Assembly: GCF_001653235.2 (NCBI RefSeq)
Contig: NW_019154044.1
Span: 558,001 to 622,000, forward strand
DNA: 64,000 bases
Source: Pochonia chlamydosporia 170
Taxonomy: Eukaryota > Ascomycota > Sordariomycetes > Hypocreales > Clavicipitaceae
Direction: 5' to 3'
A program made the position numbers and the translations under genes. This document shows, one piece after another, positions 1-13,524 of this stretch (positions within the stretch are counted from its first letter, which is position 1; the number at the start of each line of letters is the position of its first letter). The notes beneath the pieces were generated by a model. It did no database searches. It was not told the origin of the DNA and saw only the letters and a program-made list of their open reading frames with translations.

Positions 1-2256
1 GCATCCATGACATGTCCGACTTATCCGCAGATTTGGGTCCGCGTGGATGCCCAATTCGACTAATGGTATGCTTTTTGGTTGGGTTATTGAATGATCAACT
101 CTGCGGAGTGGCCAGCCGAGACAACTGGGGTAAAACAGAACTACGCGGAGCTTCGACCAACTGTTTGAGCGCCACTCATGACCACAGGGCTGTTTGAGAA
201 CCCGAATCTTCTCTCTTTCTGAGAGCGGTGAGGCTGTCGGTTGCCTGGGTCAGGATGGGCCATTGGAAAGGCGCTTCGTATGACACCGGAGAGGTTGCCG
301 CAACATGGTGCCCAACTCCAAGTTTATTTTTCAAAAGGTTGGCCAGCCTAATGTCAGCAAATGCAGGACCTGCGTGCCCAAGGCGGTGAGGTTGCGGGAG
401 GATCACGATAGATGAACCGTGAGATGATGAGCCACCTAGCACAGCATGATGCAATTGCCTCGTTTCGGCTACTGGCTGCCTCTGTAACTTTGAGGCTACC
501 GTATCATTGCCGCAGCTGGATACGATCAATCGAATACAGTGTTCACCTGGGGATCCGCCAGGACCTGATAGTCATCCATTTGCGTCAGGGATTTGAAAAA
601 TGGTGATGCATCGACTCCTCTCGTACTCGCCTGAGTACAGAATATACTACGTCTGAAAAGTATTGCAGGACGGGCATTCGCAAGGAAGGACATCCAATGT
701 GGGCATCGTGGCAAGGCACAGCCACAACGACTGAGGCCCATCGGCATGAACAAGGGCAAACCAGAAACAGATTGTCAGAAACAACCAAAAGCCGAAGGAG
801 TTCGAGCCAATCATTGATGTTTGCCCAACCTTATCCTTACATAACCAGGGTCAGTTCGCAACACGCCTTCTTCCCAGCTATTGCCAAGACTCATAGTCCA
901 GAAATACAGGACGATTGTCAATGAATGGCCTGTCGTGAGGGCAGCAGGTAGAGAAGCCTTTACGTCTTGAGGCCTTGAACCCCTGAGTTGAGAGAACTGC
1001 AAGCAGATAACTGTGTCCCTGTGATAAGCTCTCGTGATGGTTTTGAATGTGTCGCCAATATTTATTGTGTGCCACCAACTCGTCATGTTCGGTGCCAAGA
1101 ACACGAACAGGAGGCTCCACAGGTTGTTTGGTGCTCCTGATCACCTAATTGTTCAACGGCCCTGATGCAGAAATGTCAGCCATTGGGTTTGCAAAATCCC
1201 AGCCTTGTTTCTGGCTCTCAATCGCATATTCCCTCACCCGGCTTGACATGATGAAGGCTAAGATTTGGCGGAATGTCTGGAGGCGGCCGCCTCTGGCTTG
1301 TTTCGACGGCCTTGCCTTGTGTTCGCCGAAACGAGGCTGCGAGGTTGCTTACTTGCGCGTGCAGATTGCACAGCCTTCTTCGCATGCTGTTCCACTTATG
1401 CAGTATCTTGGACGGAGTAAGAGGGGTTTGATGACAGGCTGCTGCTCTGCTTATGCCCATTTCACCATGCTCCATACATGATGGGCAAAGAAAGTTCGCT
1501 GATTCATTCATGGTAGAAAAGAGCATGTCTAGGCAAGGAGACACAAGCCAAGCCTCGTATGGTGTCGTCACGCGCCGGGCTTCCCGGTTTGCTCTTTCCC
1601 TTTCCAATGACAAGAGTATCGCTCCTGCCCAATCTTGGTCTCTTTGACCAGACATCTGAAACTCTACGGCGCGATAAATTTTTGCCTCCCGACAATACCG
1701 TCCAATTTCCATGGACATCTTCCAGCTTCAGCCCTGCCAGGCCTCCCATCTGCAACAGCCAGGCTGCATCACTGGCCACGAGGACATTGATTTACAAGGC
1801 TCAAGCTCCATTGGAGGTCTCCCTCTGCTCTGGTAGGTGCCCACCACAGCACTAAGAACGGGCACGTCCGTCCGTGTTTGCGCCGGTGGCGCGGCAGAAA
1901 CTCGCCGCAGTGAGAGGACGCCACCCCACCTTTTGTCAACGGGTGCATGTGGGATACTCCGTCTGTGAGCTCTGGGTTGCGTCACTGATTTTAGCACCAA
2001 CTTTGTTGGCATCTTTTCGCCCCCGTCTGACCTGCCTCGTTCGTACTTTGCTCTCCAGGAACATAACCTTACTTCGAATAGCCAGGAACGGCTGACAACC
2101 TCCCATCAGCACCTCGCACATTCACGCCCAAAAAGGACTCGCCAAATCTGCCTAGCTTTCAACATTCCAGACTCACGATACCATCCAGGGTTTGTGCGCC
2201 AGTTGCCCGTGTTCAATACACCTGATCGAAAATCGAAACCTCGTCGTGCGACCGCC
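1..2256. other. gene-free stretch upstream of the patatin-like gene
   Basis: I see no convincing gene here. The open frames on both strands are short, overlap one another and show no recognisable domain. The last few hundred bases, pyrimidine-rich and lacking long frames, probably contain the promoter and leader of the gene starting at 2257. Confidence 0.5.
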
Positions 2257-4234
2257 ATGGACGCTTACGGTGTCCGTCGCAAGGACACCACCAAGGGCCC
2301 GCCTTTGCGGGTGTTATCACTAGGTAAATCTTCTTCATCATTGGCCTCAGCGCGATAACCCGCTACTGCCCGCTGTATTAACAATTTGGTAGATGGAGGC
2401 GGAGTGCGAGGCTATTCTATGCTCATCATTGTGCAAGAGCTTATGCACAGAGCCTTTGTCGAGGTCGAAGGTCGAGCCCCGCGACGTCATGAGATCCCGA
2501 AACCTTGCGACCACTTTGACCTCATCGTCGGCACCGGAACAGGAGGTTTGATTGCTTTGATGCTTGGTCGACTACGACTAGATTTGGAAACGTGTAAGGA
2601 ATTGTATGTGCGCATGACTCGGGTGGTTTTCGAGACAGACAAAACCATTGCCGGCATACCTTATCGATCGACCTTGTTCAAAGCTAGTAAGCTGGAAGAA
2701 GCGATACAGCAGGCGGTTCAAGAACACACCATCTACGAGAAAGAGGGAAACGATGGGCAAGAGGCACCTGGCCTCGTCAGTCCTCTCAACGCAGCTCAGC
2801 ACTCGAGCGCAGCTGGACCCCGGCGAAACCTCAGCAATGCCAGCACCATCAGCTTTAGCGCCCGCAGCCCATCTGCGCAGATGGCATCACGACCAGCCTT
2901 CAACTCTAGATATGGAAACCCACATGCAAGATTATACGATGCGAGGGAAACGCGAACTAAGACGTAAGTTTCTGGTGCACACAGTAGTTGTTACCCGACC
3001 AGTGACGTGGGAGCCTAACGCTTCTCATAGTGCTGTAACCGCCATCTACCAAGGATCCCCACGAGGTGCACCACCAGCCATGCTGCGCTCCTACGATTCC
3101 CGCCGCGAACCCCCACCCGAGTTTGACTGCAAGATTTGGCAAGCTGGGCGTGCGACCAGCGCAATCGGCCTTGCATTCAAGCCCATGCGGATTGGTCAGT
3201 CCATCTTTCACGATGACGGCGCCGGAACATTTAACCCAGCCCCCGACGCTTTGGACGAAGCAGTAGTGAACGAGTGGCCGGGCAGGGAGATTGGAGTGTT
3301 TGTCAGTGTCGGCACTGGTAAGCGGCCAAAGTCAAGCGACTCGAATCAAAATGTCTGGTATGAAGGGTTTCTTGGGGAATTTGCAGAAGCCCGAAGACGC
3401 CTGATTGCTAAGATTGAAGGGTGTGAGAAAATCCACGAATACATGCTGAGGGAGCATCTTGCGAAAAGGGGTGTCAATGTCGAGAATTACTACCGGTTGA
3501 ATGTCGAGGTTGGCGTCGGCGAGTTTGGAATGAATGAGTGGCACCGCTTGGGCGATATCAGTACGAGCACACGTCGATACATGGCTCGTGAAGCGGAGCA
3601 AAAGATGATTCACGGCATCACAAGCAAACTAGCCAAGATTCTCAAGGCCAAAATCCGATGGGAGCGGGCTCAGCTAGGGATCCCTGAGCTGGTCAAGTCT
3701 ACGTCGGCGACCAACTTTGATATGCCGCTTGCCGTCGAGCTGCCTGGAGATGCACCAATTGCTCCCCTGAGTCCCCCAAGCCGCTCGTCGTTTGAATCTG
3801 GCCCTGAGAGTCTACAAGTTGGTTCCAACCATCTAGGATCCCCACGCAGCTCATACGATCGAATCCGTCCAGGTACGGGAGCAGGTACGGGAAGCCCTCG
3901 ACCCATGTCAGATGATGCCGATCGTCTTGTGGCCACCGCACCATCACCAAACCAATACCAAGGTATCATTTCAGATTCAGACAAAATTGCCATCATGAGC
4001 CCCGATGAACATCCCCGACCTCCACCATCACAACAGTTCGCACCACCCCCTACACGCATCGAGCCGCCGCCTCTGCCTCCGAAGACGCCCTTGCCAGACA
4101 GCAACCACCGACGTCAGACACACCAGCACACCTCTCGATTATCGTCTGCGTCTATCCCCCCATATCCGGTTGATGACGACGAGCCGCCGCCTCCGGTGAA
4201 TATGGCTCGAAAACCTGAATATCGGGCTCATTAA
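2257..4234 (+). CDS. patatin-like phospholipase-family protein lacking the nucleophilic serine
   Basis: Three exons, 2257-2323, 2393-2963 and 3031-4234, joined by GTAAAT...TAG and GTAAGT...TAG introns, give 613 residues. The start ATG (context gccATGg) lies 22 codons before the oxyanion motif DGGGVRG (residues 23-29), which is completed by joining exon 1 to exon 2. The nucleophile-elbow motif reads GTGTGG at residues 69-74, where active patatins have G-x-S-x-G; Gly71 occupies the serine position. The dyad aspartate motif DGA is present (Asp275), followed by VSVGTGKRPK. A Ser/Pro-rich insertion separates the two halves of the domain, and the last 180 residues are a low-complexity Pro/Ser-rich tail. 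Family knowledge: patatins are cytosolic or membrane-associated lipid acyl hydrolases using a Ser-Asp dyad. Inference: this member may be a non-catalytic lipid-binding or regulatory protein. No signal peptide is seen. Confidence 0.88.
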
Positions 4235-7200
4235 TCTGCTGGTGAAGTGGGAAAAAGAGAGACGACAATGATCAAAATTTGCAAATAGGATTTCCAGAAA
4301 CGGACGACGAAACGAAAAAAAATGGAGCGTGTTTTGTCATGGCTGTTGCGCAAATCTTTGCTATGGTATGGGCGTTTTTGGATGCAGCACAGCTGGACTC
4401 GCTGCCCTGGATGTAAACGAACCTTTGGGGGCGGATCGCTTTTGAATTATGTTTCCACTGATACCACAAGGTTGTCTTGCATTTTGTTTTGGAAAGGGCT
4501 CAATATCAGTAGTATTTACATGTATATACAGATTGGGCATGAGCATAGTTAGGACAGATAGAGTGGGAGGACAAATACGTGTGTATAGGGAACACAGATG
4601 ACTTACTGTTGTACAAGAGGACGCCACAAATGCTCGTCAACAGGTGCTTGCACGACAATTCTGATTGCAAGCTTGAAAGATGCAGCCTGTGCCTATAAAT
4701 ATTTCGGTGACATCATTTAAGTGTGATGATGGCTGGCGGGCGAGTGTGACGCGCTCCATTAATGTTCGCTGCAGCTGAAGATGGTTGGACCCCTTACCTA
4801 GGCATCTTTTCACACGCATGCAGCTGCTCCCTACAATTTCCACAACTGCACCACATGTCTTGCGCACAATGCATGCAGACAGCATCAAATGGAACGGTTC
4901 TTTGGATTTCACAGCAAACAGGGCACCTACAGCTCCGTGCCGGGAGAAGCCGAATCATCAGCTAGCACATGTGCCCCTTGCTGGGACTGGTCACACAATG
5001 ATGGGCTCCGAGCAATTGCAATGACCTCGCAATCCCTAACCAAGGAACTGGTGAATTGGGTTGCCGGGGTTATTGCGACGGGAAATATAGAGGATTGATA
5101 TTCGGGGTACCAATATCGCTATTCGGGCTATCTTGAATATATTCGTTGTGAGCCGTCGATGGGCATCGCAGGTTTTCAAGATGAAATTAGAGCTCAAAGC
5201 CCATGTAAGTATTGATAGACATTCACCAGCACCCAGCATGCAAAGTCTGTAGCCCCTAGTAGGTGTACCAAAACAGGCACACAAAATGCCAAGTAAGCAC
5301 GGGCAGAAACAGCGATTGACGCTGAAGTTGGAGAACGATCCCGAAAGACGTAACAAACCAGTGGATCAGGAATTCCGATCTTCGCTTTGATGCTGAAAAT
5401 AGCATCACAACCGCACAACCGCAGTATGTCTCAACTAAGGCATGGTATCTGGGGAATATCAGTGGTGGCTGCTTAGTTACCCTTGTCAAAGGAAAGGTGT
5501 CATTATGCGTAACCGCAGGTAATGAGGTCACCCGAGCGCGTTACTTGGTTACGTCTCCTTGAACAACGGCGCACGGTTCCAGTAGTGGTGCTTTGTCTCA
5601 TGGCCACTATGCAGATCAATCCGATTGAAGCAGCATCGTCGGGTCCGTTCCGTGCTTGATTGGTATTGATTGGACGTGGAGGCAGTACAGAACCGTTAAA
5701 ATCACAGCCAGGATCTTCGGGCTTCAGGTACATGGAAATTGAGGCCGAGAATTGCCAAAAGTTGTCGCGAAGTCATCCGGGGTGAGTGCCGGCGCTCCGA
5801 AAATCGCTTTCTAGGGTTCATTGATTATCAGCAAGTATTCAATTCCCCATGAGGGAATGTGCCATGGGTGATCGACTTTACCTTGGAGGGGGAGATTTTA
5901 GTTGTGGTCCGAGATTCAGACCGCGCACTTCGGTACCGATGATCGAAGACGCACGACATTTACCAACAAATGGAGTCTTGGGTTCATCTCGAGACTGTGA
6001 TTGACGGCTTCTCATTTAACCGTCTGCTGTTGGCTGCACAAATTCAACGTGAATCGTCGGGCTCTGTGCTCGATACTCGGTCCATATCCATCTGGTCTAC
6101 CCTTGGTCTGTATGGTATCTATCACTGCGGCAGTTGTTGGTGCTGTCTGGTTTCTTAGTGCGCAAGCCAACGCCAGGGCCGTTTCCTGCTCCCTGCTGAT
6201 ATCGCTTACTTGTGCTCACGTATTACCCCAGATGGCCACCATACCATATTGAGAAGACGCTACAGCACACAAGTAACAAGCTTTCGGCGGCATCATGAAC
6301 GTGGTTGCACGATACGACTCTGACTAGGGACATGTGGGCATGTTGGTCGCCGTTCTGTGCCGTGTGGTTGTGTCTTGGATGCTGATTCAACTTTGTCGAC
6401 GCGGTGCAAGTGCAAGAGGGAGGAGACATGGAACTTTAGAATTGAACCAGACACGACCTAGAAACATGGGCGAAGACGTGGCATGGGAGGGCAGACCAGA
6501 CTACCATAATTTCTCTCGGGGAAGGAGCAAAAGAATGGAAGGGGCGGCTGGAGTGGTTTATCTTCTCGAGCACTCCTTCCTCTTTTCTGTGGTTTGAAGC
6601 GGAGTTGACATCTTTTTCCACGTCACCTTCAATTGAACCCCTATTCCTGAATCATCAACTCAATCCACTACGTATGCTGCTTCTACCAGGGCCCGCGGTT
6701 CATGGGATGCTTTTTGATCAAGGTCCAGCCATCATTGCTTCAACCAACAGCCTGACAGCTCAGATGGTCCACCAGTCGAATTGATCCATCCTATTCGCAT
6801 ACCATTCCATCCCATCCCATCCATCACACGACGACCCCTCACACTTGTTGCCCACTTGCTCGCTCGTTCTCCTCTCTTGGCCTGTTGGCCAAGTTTTCAT
6901 TCGTTCCTTAATTTGGCCTTGCAGCAAAGGATGCGAAGGCGCCCAGTCGATTGGCAACGGAACGGACCATTCGTCTCCCGACTGTCAGAAGAATTGCCCT
7001 TGAGCCTCAACTGGGCACGATTGAGGACAAATCACAAATACCCGCCCATTACGCCTGCCTCCTGGTGGCCCTAGCCATTTGGCGTGGTCCTTATCCTTCT
7101 CATCGTTACTTATTAACCTGTCCGATCTCTTGAGACGTCTCCACCAGTTTTCGCCAACTTATTATCTCGCTCGTTCCGTTTTATCTCACAGTTGGCTTTT

Positions 7201-7531
7201 CTCCACGCAATCTAGCACAGGCGCACATGTTAACGCACAGCAAGAGAGACATTCTTGGTCTTCTTGCTTCCATCGTGGATCTGCGATTCATTCGGCAGTT
7301 CGTGGCTCAGTTGTATCCACCCTCTTCAGCCCTATTTCCTTGCTTTAGTTGGAGAGTGGTTCTTGGTCCTGCTGGCCGCGTGGCAGGTCGACTCACCAAG
7401 TATCGCCCCTTTGGCCAGGGTTTCGGAGAGGATTACAACTGGGGCTTCTTGCAGTCGTTTTCCAAGTCACGGCGCCTCAGGGCGCATTCCGAGTGAATGT
7501 TTCGCATTACTACATCTCGGCGGTAGAAAAC
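4235..7531. other. intergenic region between patatin-like gene and Zn2Cys6 gene
   Basis: No supported gene. Frames are short and mutually overlapping on both strands. The last ~700 bases (from about 6800) are pyrimidine-rich with repeated cccatcc/tcgctcg runs, typical of a fungal promoter and 5' leader for the transcription-factor gene beginning at 7532. Confidence 0.5.
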
Positions 7532-10451
7532 ATGGCTTCCTCCGAAAACTTGCAGATGCACGGGCTCCAGCCGCACCCACAGGCACCAACGGGCTCACCT
7601 CCATCAGATACCTCAGCTCAGCCGAACTCCGGAACGCCAGACCGTGGCATGGTCTTCAAGACGAGATACCCTTCAGCCTGTAAAGAGTGTCGACGGAGGA
7701 AGCAAAAGGTCAGTCTACATTACTTGCAAAGTGGCTCGGCAATAGTCCAATCTTATTTTTGCACATTCTCCTTCCTCCTTCTTGCGTGTTAGGTCTGCTG
7801 TTTGCAACTGATGAACACGTGGGTGACACCAATAATCCCTGATTTGGGGCTATTTGTTACAACCTGGCAGGGTCTTCGGCTGGGCTGTGTCTAGCCCCGA
7901 CGACCCAAGCAAACTGTTATAGGTTGGAAATGGTAGATTGGCGCATCCTGCGAATAGGTCGGCCCAAACCACTGGGCTCGAAATGGTATTCCAGACGTCT
8001 TCTCCGATACCGTGATTTGTGGAACTCCCTCCTGCGCCTGATGCCTCACTATCAGGGGCGTGAAGGTTGGCATCTGTGACCTTCACATCGCGACAAGTTT
8101 CTTCCACGCGGAGCCCGCCCTCCGCATTATTTGTCAATAGCAAAGCCACCACACAAGCCTAGCCGCAGATTGCTAATGCCTTACACCCATCTATAGTGCT
8201 CCTTGACTCACCCTTGCACCAACTGTGCCCGACGTTTTCCCCAGCCAACCTGTGAGTATGGCGTTGCCAAGATCAAAAGGTAAAGTATTGAGGAAATTCT
8301 GCTGCTTCACACCAACTGGCTGGTCCGCCAGCCACGTTAATCCGGCGATGGAATTCTCCGATACCCCTGTCCATTTTCCTTGCATTCATCGCAAGTTGAC
8401 ATGCTGCCCTTTTTTTGTGGTGCAAGAGAAGTTGACCACGAATTCTGATACAGGACATATGGATCTCCTCCAGGTTCAAAGGAGAATACCACCCAGGCTG
8501 GGGCGGGAGGCTTATATTCTCACCTTGATATGGACTCTATCCACGATGCCATTCTCGATGTTGAAGGGAGACTAGACTTGGGAGATGCGTATGACAACGC
8601 GTTTGGAATACAGACAAAGGGTCTTCCGGAAGGATATCGCTTAATTTACCGTAAAGAGCCTGTCTTCTCGATGGAGAATGAATCGTGGTCAGGTGGCAAA
8701 CCGTTCGTGATGAAATTTCGCGACAAATCTGGGCTTTTGAAAGACCGAAATCTCATAGAGTTGGTCCAGTATATCATGCAGACCCGCCTACGCGTTGCGA
8801 ATCGTATTGTCCAAGACGAGTGGGAGATTGATGGTAAACAGTTGATACGTGCACTTCACGCGAGGGATCAGCCGAGTCAGAATATCTCAAGTTTTGAGGA
8901 CCAAATGCAGCGACTACCGATGGCTCCAACGAAAATGAATAAAGAACTTGTACGAACTCGTAAGTTAATTGTTGGAGGGGGCAGGAGATTTCGATCGCCA
9001 AAGCTGACACAATGGCAGACCTTCAGCTCTTGAGCCGTTTCAAAGCATCATTGGATGGGAGCCCGCGACCAAAGAACAGGTTTATGAAGCACTGGATCCC
9101 CTATTCCATACAAGATCGACTTGTTTTACACGTAGTTCTTTGCACTACCGCGAGCTTTCTTTACGAAACCGGCCGCCTGCCAAAGATACTGCTTCATATC
9201 CATAGGGCCACGGCTACACAGATGCTCAACAAATATATTAGCTCTCCAACGCTGTGCACGAGCGACTCGGCTATGCTTGCGGTCAACCAGCTTATCCTGA
9301 CGTCGTGGTACTGGAGCAGCACCGAGGAATTACACGCCCACATGGCCGGTTTCAAGAAGATGATACAACTTCGTGGGAGTTGTCAAGATCTTGGGATGGA
9401 AGGTTACACTAGTAAAATCGCGCTATTGTAAGTTGTGCTGTGTCTACCGTAGGAACATTCTGGGCTGGCGATCCAAGAAGTGTTAACATGACTTGTTAGA
9501 AATGATGCCGTGATTGCCTTGGCTCACGACACAGAATCGGTCATATTTGGCCAACCCGGCTTCGAGTTTGACGATCCTTTGCGGGTGCCATTGCAGGTCA
9601 GCTTTAACTCACCGTTCCTCTTCAACTGTCCACCATTCCTCATCCCATCTTCCACGCTCCGACTGCATAAACATACTGCCGAAATTTTGGATAGCATGCG
9701 GGGCCTTTTGCAGGCAGTGGTCGAGTTGCCAGATGATGCAGATGAGGTACAGCTCGAATCGGTAAACCAAATGTCATCTTCAATGCTCGCCTATTTGGAA
9801 CAGTTACCTGACCAAGTTGTTTTGGAGTCGGATGGTGGTCGTGATATGTCGTCCAACATTCCCGCTGGACAAAAGCGGAAACGCGAAGAAACCAATGATC
9901 TAGCCATACCAACTAAGAGAGTCTCTGCCACAGACCCTACAGGAGCCAGATCTGGTGATGATCCGCCTGATATGGTGTATCTCGCCGTTCGACTAACTGC
10001 GCTCATTTGGACCAGAGCCATCTTTGAGAGGGTGCCGACAAAAGAAGTCTGTACCGAGGCAGAATTTATTCGAATTTGGAGTTTTTCATGGGCGGCTGGA
10101 CTGGATAGGTGGTCAACGTTGAGTGGCATTTATGCATGGATGAACATGGCGATTGCACCGGTGTGTCATACGACTATTCACGCAAGAATGGTCAAGACAC
10201 TGACAGTGACAACTTTTACATATATGGGTACGGAGAACTGGCACGTTGCGGCTGAAATTGCGTCTGCGGCGCTGAAGGTGCAGGCTTGGCTGCGAAAGGG
10301 CCAGGAAACAAAGCTGGGTGGAACAGTAAGCGGTGCGTTTGGGGGTGAAAAGGCGATTGAAGACTTTGGATTTGCATTCAAGGAGAACATGCCTGATTTG
10401 CCGGACCATCGATATGAAGACGAGGGTCAGGTTGAGGATGTTGGAGAATAA
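7532..10451 (+). CDS. Zn(II)2Cys6 fungal transcription factor
   Basis: Five exons (7532-7708, 8197-8279, 8454-8959, 9019-9427, 9500-10451) give 708 residues. The binuclear zinc cluster is assembled across intron 1: Cys50, Cys53 and a basic stretch ending RRRKQK in exon 1, then Cys60, Cys66, Cys69 and Cys78 at the start of exon 2, spacing C-x2-C-x6-C-x5-C-x2-C-x8-C. Upstream is a 49-residue Pro/Ser-rich leader. The remainder, with stretches such as RFKASLDGSP and HMAGFKKMIQLRG, resembles the fungal-specific regulatory domain of the Fungal_trans_2 type. A basic KRKREE segment in exon 5 may be a nuclear signal. Intron 1 is unusually long (488 nt); the other three are 59-174 nt. Family knowledge: such proteins bind CGG-containing sites, usually as dimers. 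The target pathway cannot be told from the sequence. The adjacent genes are not obviously a regulated cluster. Confidence 0.9.
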
Positions 10452-11231
10452 TGTGTCATTTGCATGGACCGGTTTAGGTGTTCAAAATGGATATTTGTGT
10501 TGAGCGGTGATTTAGACTCGATACCACGAATGTAGGTTTTGGAGAATGTAAGCGGTTTAATATCGACAAGTTCCAACTTCCTACATGATGACACGAAAAT
10601 AATCCACAAAGTAAGGAAGTCAATAAAAAAAAGAATAGTCAGTCACAAGCAACGTACAACTTGACATTAAGTCCAGTCCTGCTTCAAACAGAGCCAATTA
10701 GGCGCCGAGCACAAGGCAACATTCTAGAGCCACCATATCATCCAATTATCAATCCATGAATCGATCACTCAGGTTCACGAACACGAAGCGAAGGCCGCAT
10801 TCTCGTCAGACCGTCACCAACGCACCAGTGACCCAAAACTCGACACATTTGCAGCAAAACGGCATCAACCACGTCTCCCAAGCCTACTCGTCCTCGCCAT
10901 CTCCAATCGATTGTGTAGGGTTCCCCTCTACACCTATTGGCTTACCTGCATGCAGTGCCACGTTGTCCTTGCCCCTCATCTCTAGAACCTCGTCTCATCC
11001 CAGCACCAGCTGGCCATACATGTGTTGCCAAGGGCTTTTTTCTTGTGCTGCCAATTGTACGCGGGAGGGGAAGAATTGGCCTATCTGGAATTGGGGATTA
11101 AGTTGCCCTGTTTTCGTTTCTTTTCCTCGATTTATTTGCGATGACTTTGCTCAAGTGTTTCAAACTTGATCGTTGGCAAAAGCAAATACATTGATCTTGC
11201 GATAAACAAAAAACTACGATACAACGCGATT

Positions 11232-11429
11232 ATGACGCTGCCGCCGCGGAGATGCGTTTCTCTGCTCCGTCGGTCGAGGATGAGAGAGGATTTACCGGTG
11301 CGGCGATTCGGGTGTGCGAAAGTTGGCAAGATTTGGAGGAGGAAGGATGTCGAGATTGATGAGGGGGTTGTGGAGGAGATGGTGAGGATGTGCATTGAGC
11401 AACTTTATCGGTTTGAGGAGTTGGCGTAG
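11232..11429 (+). CDS. short hypothetical frame, unassigned
   Basis: A 65-codon frame with an Arg-rich first half and an acidic, helix-like end (VVEEMVRMCIEQLYRFEELA). I recognise no family. It might be a small protein, the tail of a decayed gene, or chance. The only support is its amino-acid composition, which looks more protein-like than its surroundings. Confidence 0.15.
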   Translation: MTLPPRRCVSLLRRSRMREDLPVRRFGCAKVGKIWRRKDVEIDEGVVEEMVRMCIEQLYRFEELA

Positions 11430-13500
11430 GGCTCGTGGGAACGTTGACAGGATGACAGGGTTGGGAAATAAAAGTTGGGTTTGTTTTGAATATGTTTGGG
11501 TTATGGGATGTTTGTTCTTGGGAGGAAGTGTGACGATACTGATTTCGGTAAAGGTATAGGGTAGCTTGGATGGGGTGGACGATTATTTCACGGAATGATA
11601 CACCAGGTTCAACGACGAGATAAACTCTGGCTATCGGGGCTCAAAACTACACGCATCGGTACTCGTCATGTCCATCTGCCGTTTCACAAATGTCGATAAA
11701 GTTCAAACATTGGTTTAGCTTTTGTGGCTTTGGACGGTTTCCCCACGCCAAGATATCAGTCTAACCTATGCCGTTGAGAATAGCGTCAGTCCAAGGTTTC
11801 TGCGAGGAACGCAGACCAAGTGGAGGGACGGGTTGACGGGCTGTGTCAACGCAAAGGATCCGAGCTGGTGTGGTGATGGCTGGTCAAGGGATGCGAATGT
11901 AACGCTGGTTGACCACGGGCTCGGAAGCGTTTTTGCTTTTTGCATGCTTGGTTCTTCGGGTTGTCCTGAGCGACTGGACTCGAGATATTGATCGGATATG
12001 CACAATTGCTGCAGCCTTGGCTAGTTGAAGATGCGCCCGCGTGACGGGATGGATGCTCACCCTTTGATTCACGGGTGTCCCGGCCGGAGTATGGCCGTGG
12101 CATTCATGGCGAGTGTTTGGTTGGATCTTGTGGCAACGTGGTGGGTGCGGGTTTGTCTATCAGAAATGGTTCTAGCTGGGAGTTTAGAGTTGGAAATAGT
12201 TGGGGTCCAAATTGGTTCAGAGGTCTGGATGACAGATGACGGGCATACAAGGTGTCATCGTACCAAGAGGTCGGTGAGATGAGGCGGGATACATGAGCGC
12301 TCCGTCAACTCGACCACGCGAGTCACTTGACGCAACGTGCGGCTGTGAATTGCCACGCGTGCTCAAGATGTTCATGTCGTGGGTTGTGTTGTCTTGGATC
12401 ATGATAGCTGAAACTGAACAGCTTGCCCTTGCCCCAACAGTTTGTCCTGACCAACACTTCTAGGAGCAATAGAAGACCAGAGCGAGCGAGGGTGCTCGAC
12501 GTAATTATTTCCGCATGCAGCGTAAGAACATGTATGTATGCATCGCAGCTTACGACGGCGTGGCTCGTGCGGATGAGCGAGTTCCCAGGCGAAACTCACT
12601 GGAATGCACTTGAGACGACAAGTCTCACCTATTTGGAGGACCATTTGGAGGACTGGGCATCTCCACGGCCATGTGGGCGAGTTTAGGACGCAGGAAAAAT
12701 TGGACCACCAAGCCGGTTGAGCGTTGAGCTGGAAAGGTACTCATGAAATATGTCGGTGTGAGGGACAATGGACGCCGCCTCTGACGTCGACGTATGCATG
12801 ATTCCTCAATGCTTCGATGCAGCCACTGCTTTCAGGCGGATTGTTCAGCTCATGGCTGGTGGTGATGTTTTTCGTGGGCGCATGCACTGTGTATTGTATG
12901 GCTGGAAGCTGGAAACTGGACTGACATGGCCAGACCAGACCATATCATCCTCAATCACGGGCCATGGAAATGCGACCCGCGCATGAAGCGAAGCGCCTCG
13001 AGACATGCGTTGATCAAACATGCGAAAATGGATGCATCTGGTGCTGATCGCCAAGGCCAAGGTCAAGCTGTGGAGGCTTTCAAATGGCAATCACATGGAG
13101 TACGGAGTTTAATGCTTGCATTCGTCGTCGATTTGGGGTTGGGTTTGTCGGGCTCTCGGAGATTTAAAGCCAGGATGGGGATGAGATGGATAATGTGGAA
13201 GAAGGTGGCGAGACAGGAGAAACACATATCAAATCAATTTGATGATTTATTAGCGTCAAGTGCCAAGTGTTTGGCGGCAGGTATGCCCTGGTCCGGCATC
13301 CGGCAGATGGTCTGGCGGGTGGTGCATACATAAAGTCGTTCGTGGTCGTGGTGCATAAACATGCACAATTTATTAGTGCACGGGCGGTGGTGACAGGCTG
13401 TCTTGTGACTTCAGCATTGCGGAGGGAAGGAGCCCCCAGCAATATTGACAATCCCCATGCCGTTTCATCAAATCGATTTCAATAACTCGACATCCCTGCT

Positions 13501-13524
13501 GCCTGTCGCCTGTCGCCTGTCGCC
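13501..13524. repeat. short tandem repeat, 7-mer GCCTGTC
   Basis: Three full copies plus a partial copy of gcctgtc in direct tandem. It lies in intergenic sequence and overlaps no supported gene. Confidence 0.85.

Noticed and set aside
1..2250. Possible transposon remnant at the left edge
   Set aside because: No terminal repeats, reverse transcriptase or transposase motifs, or strong AT bias of RIP were seen.
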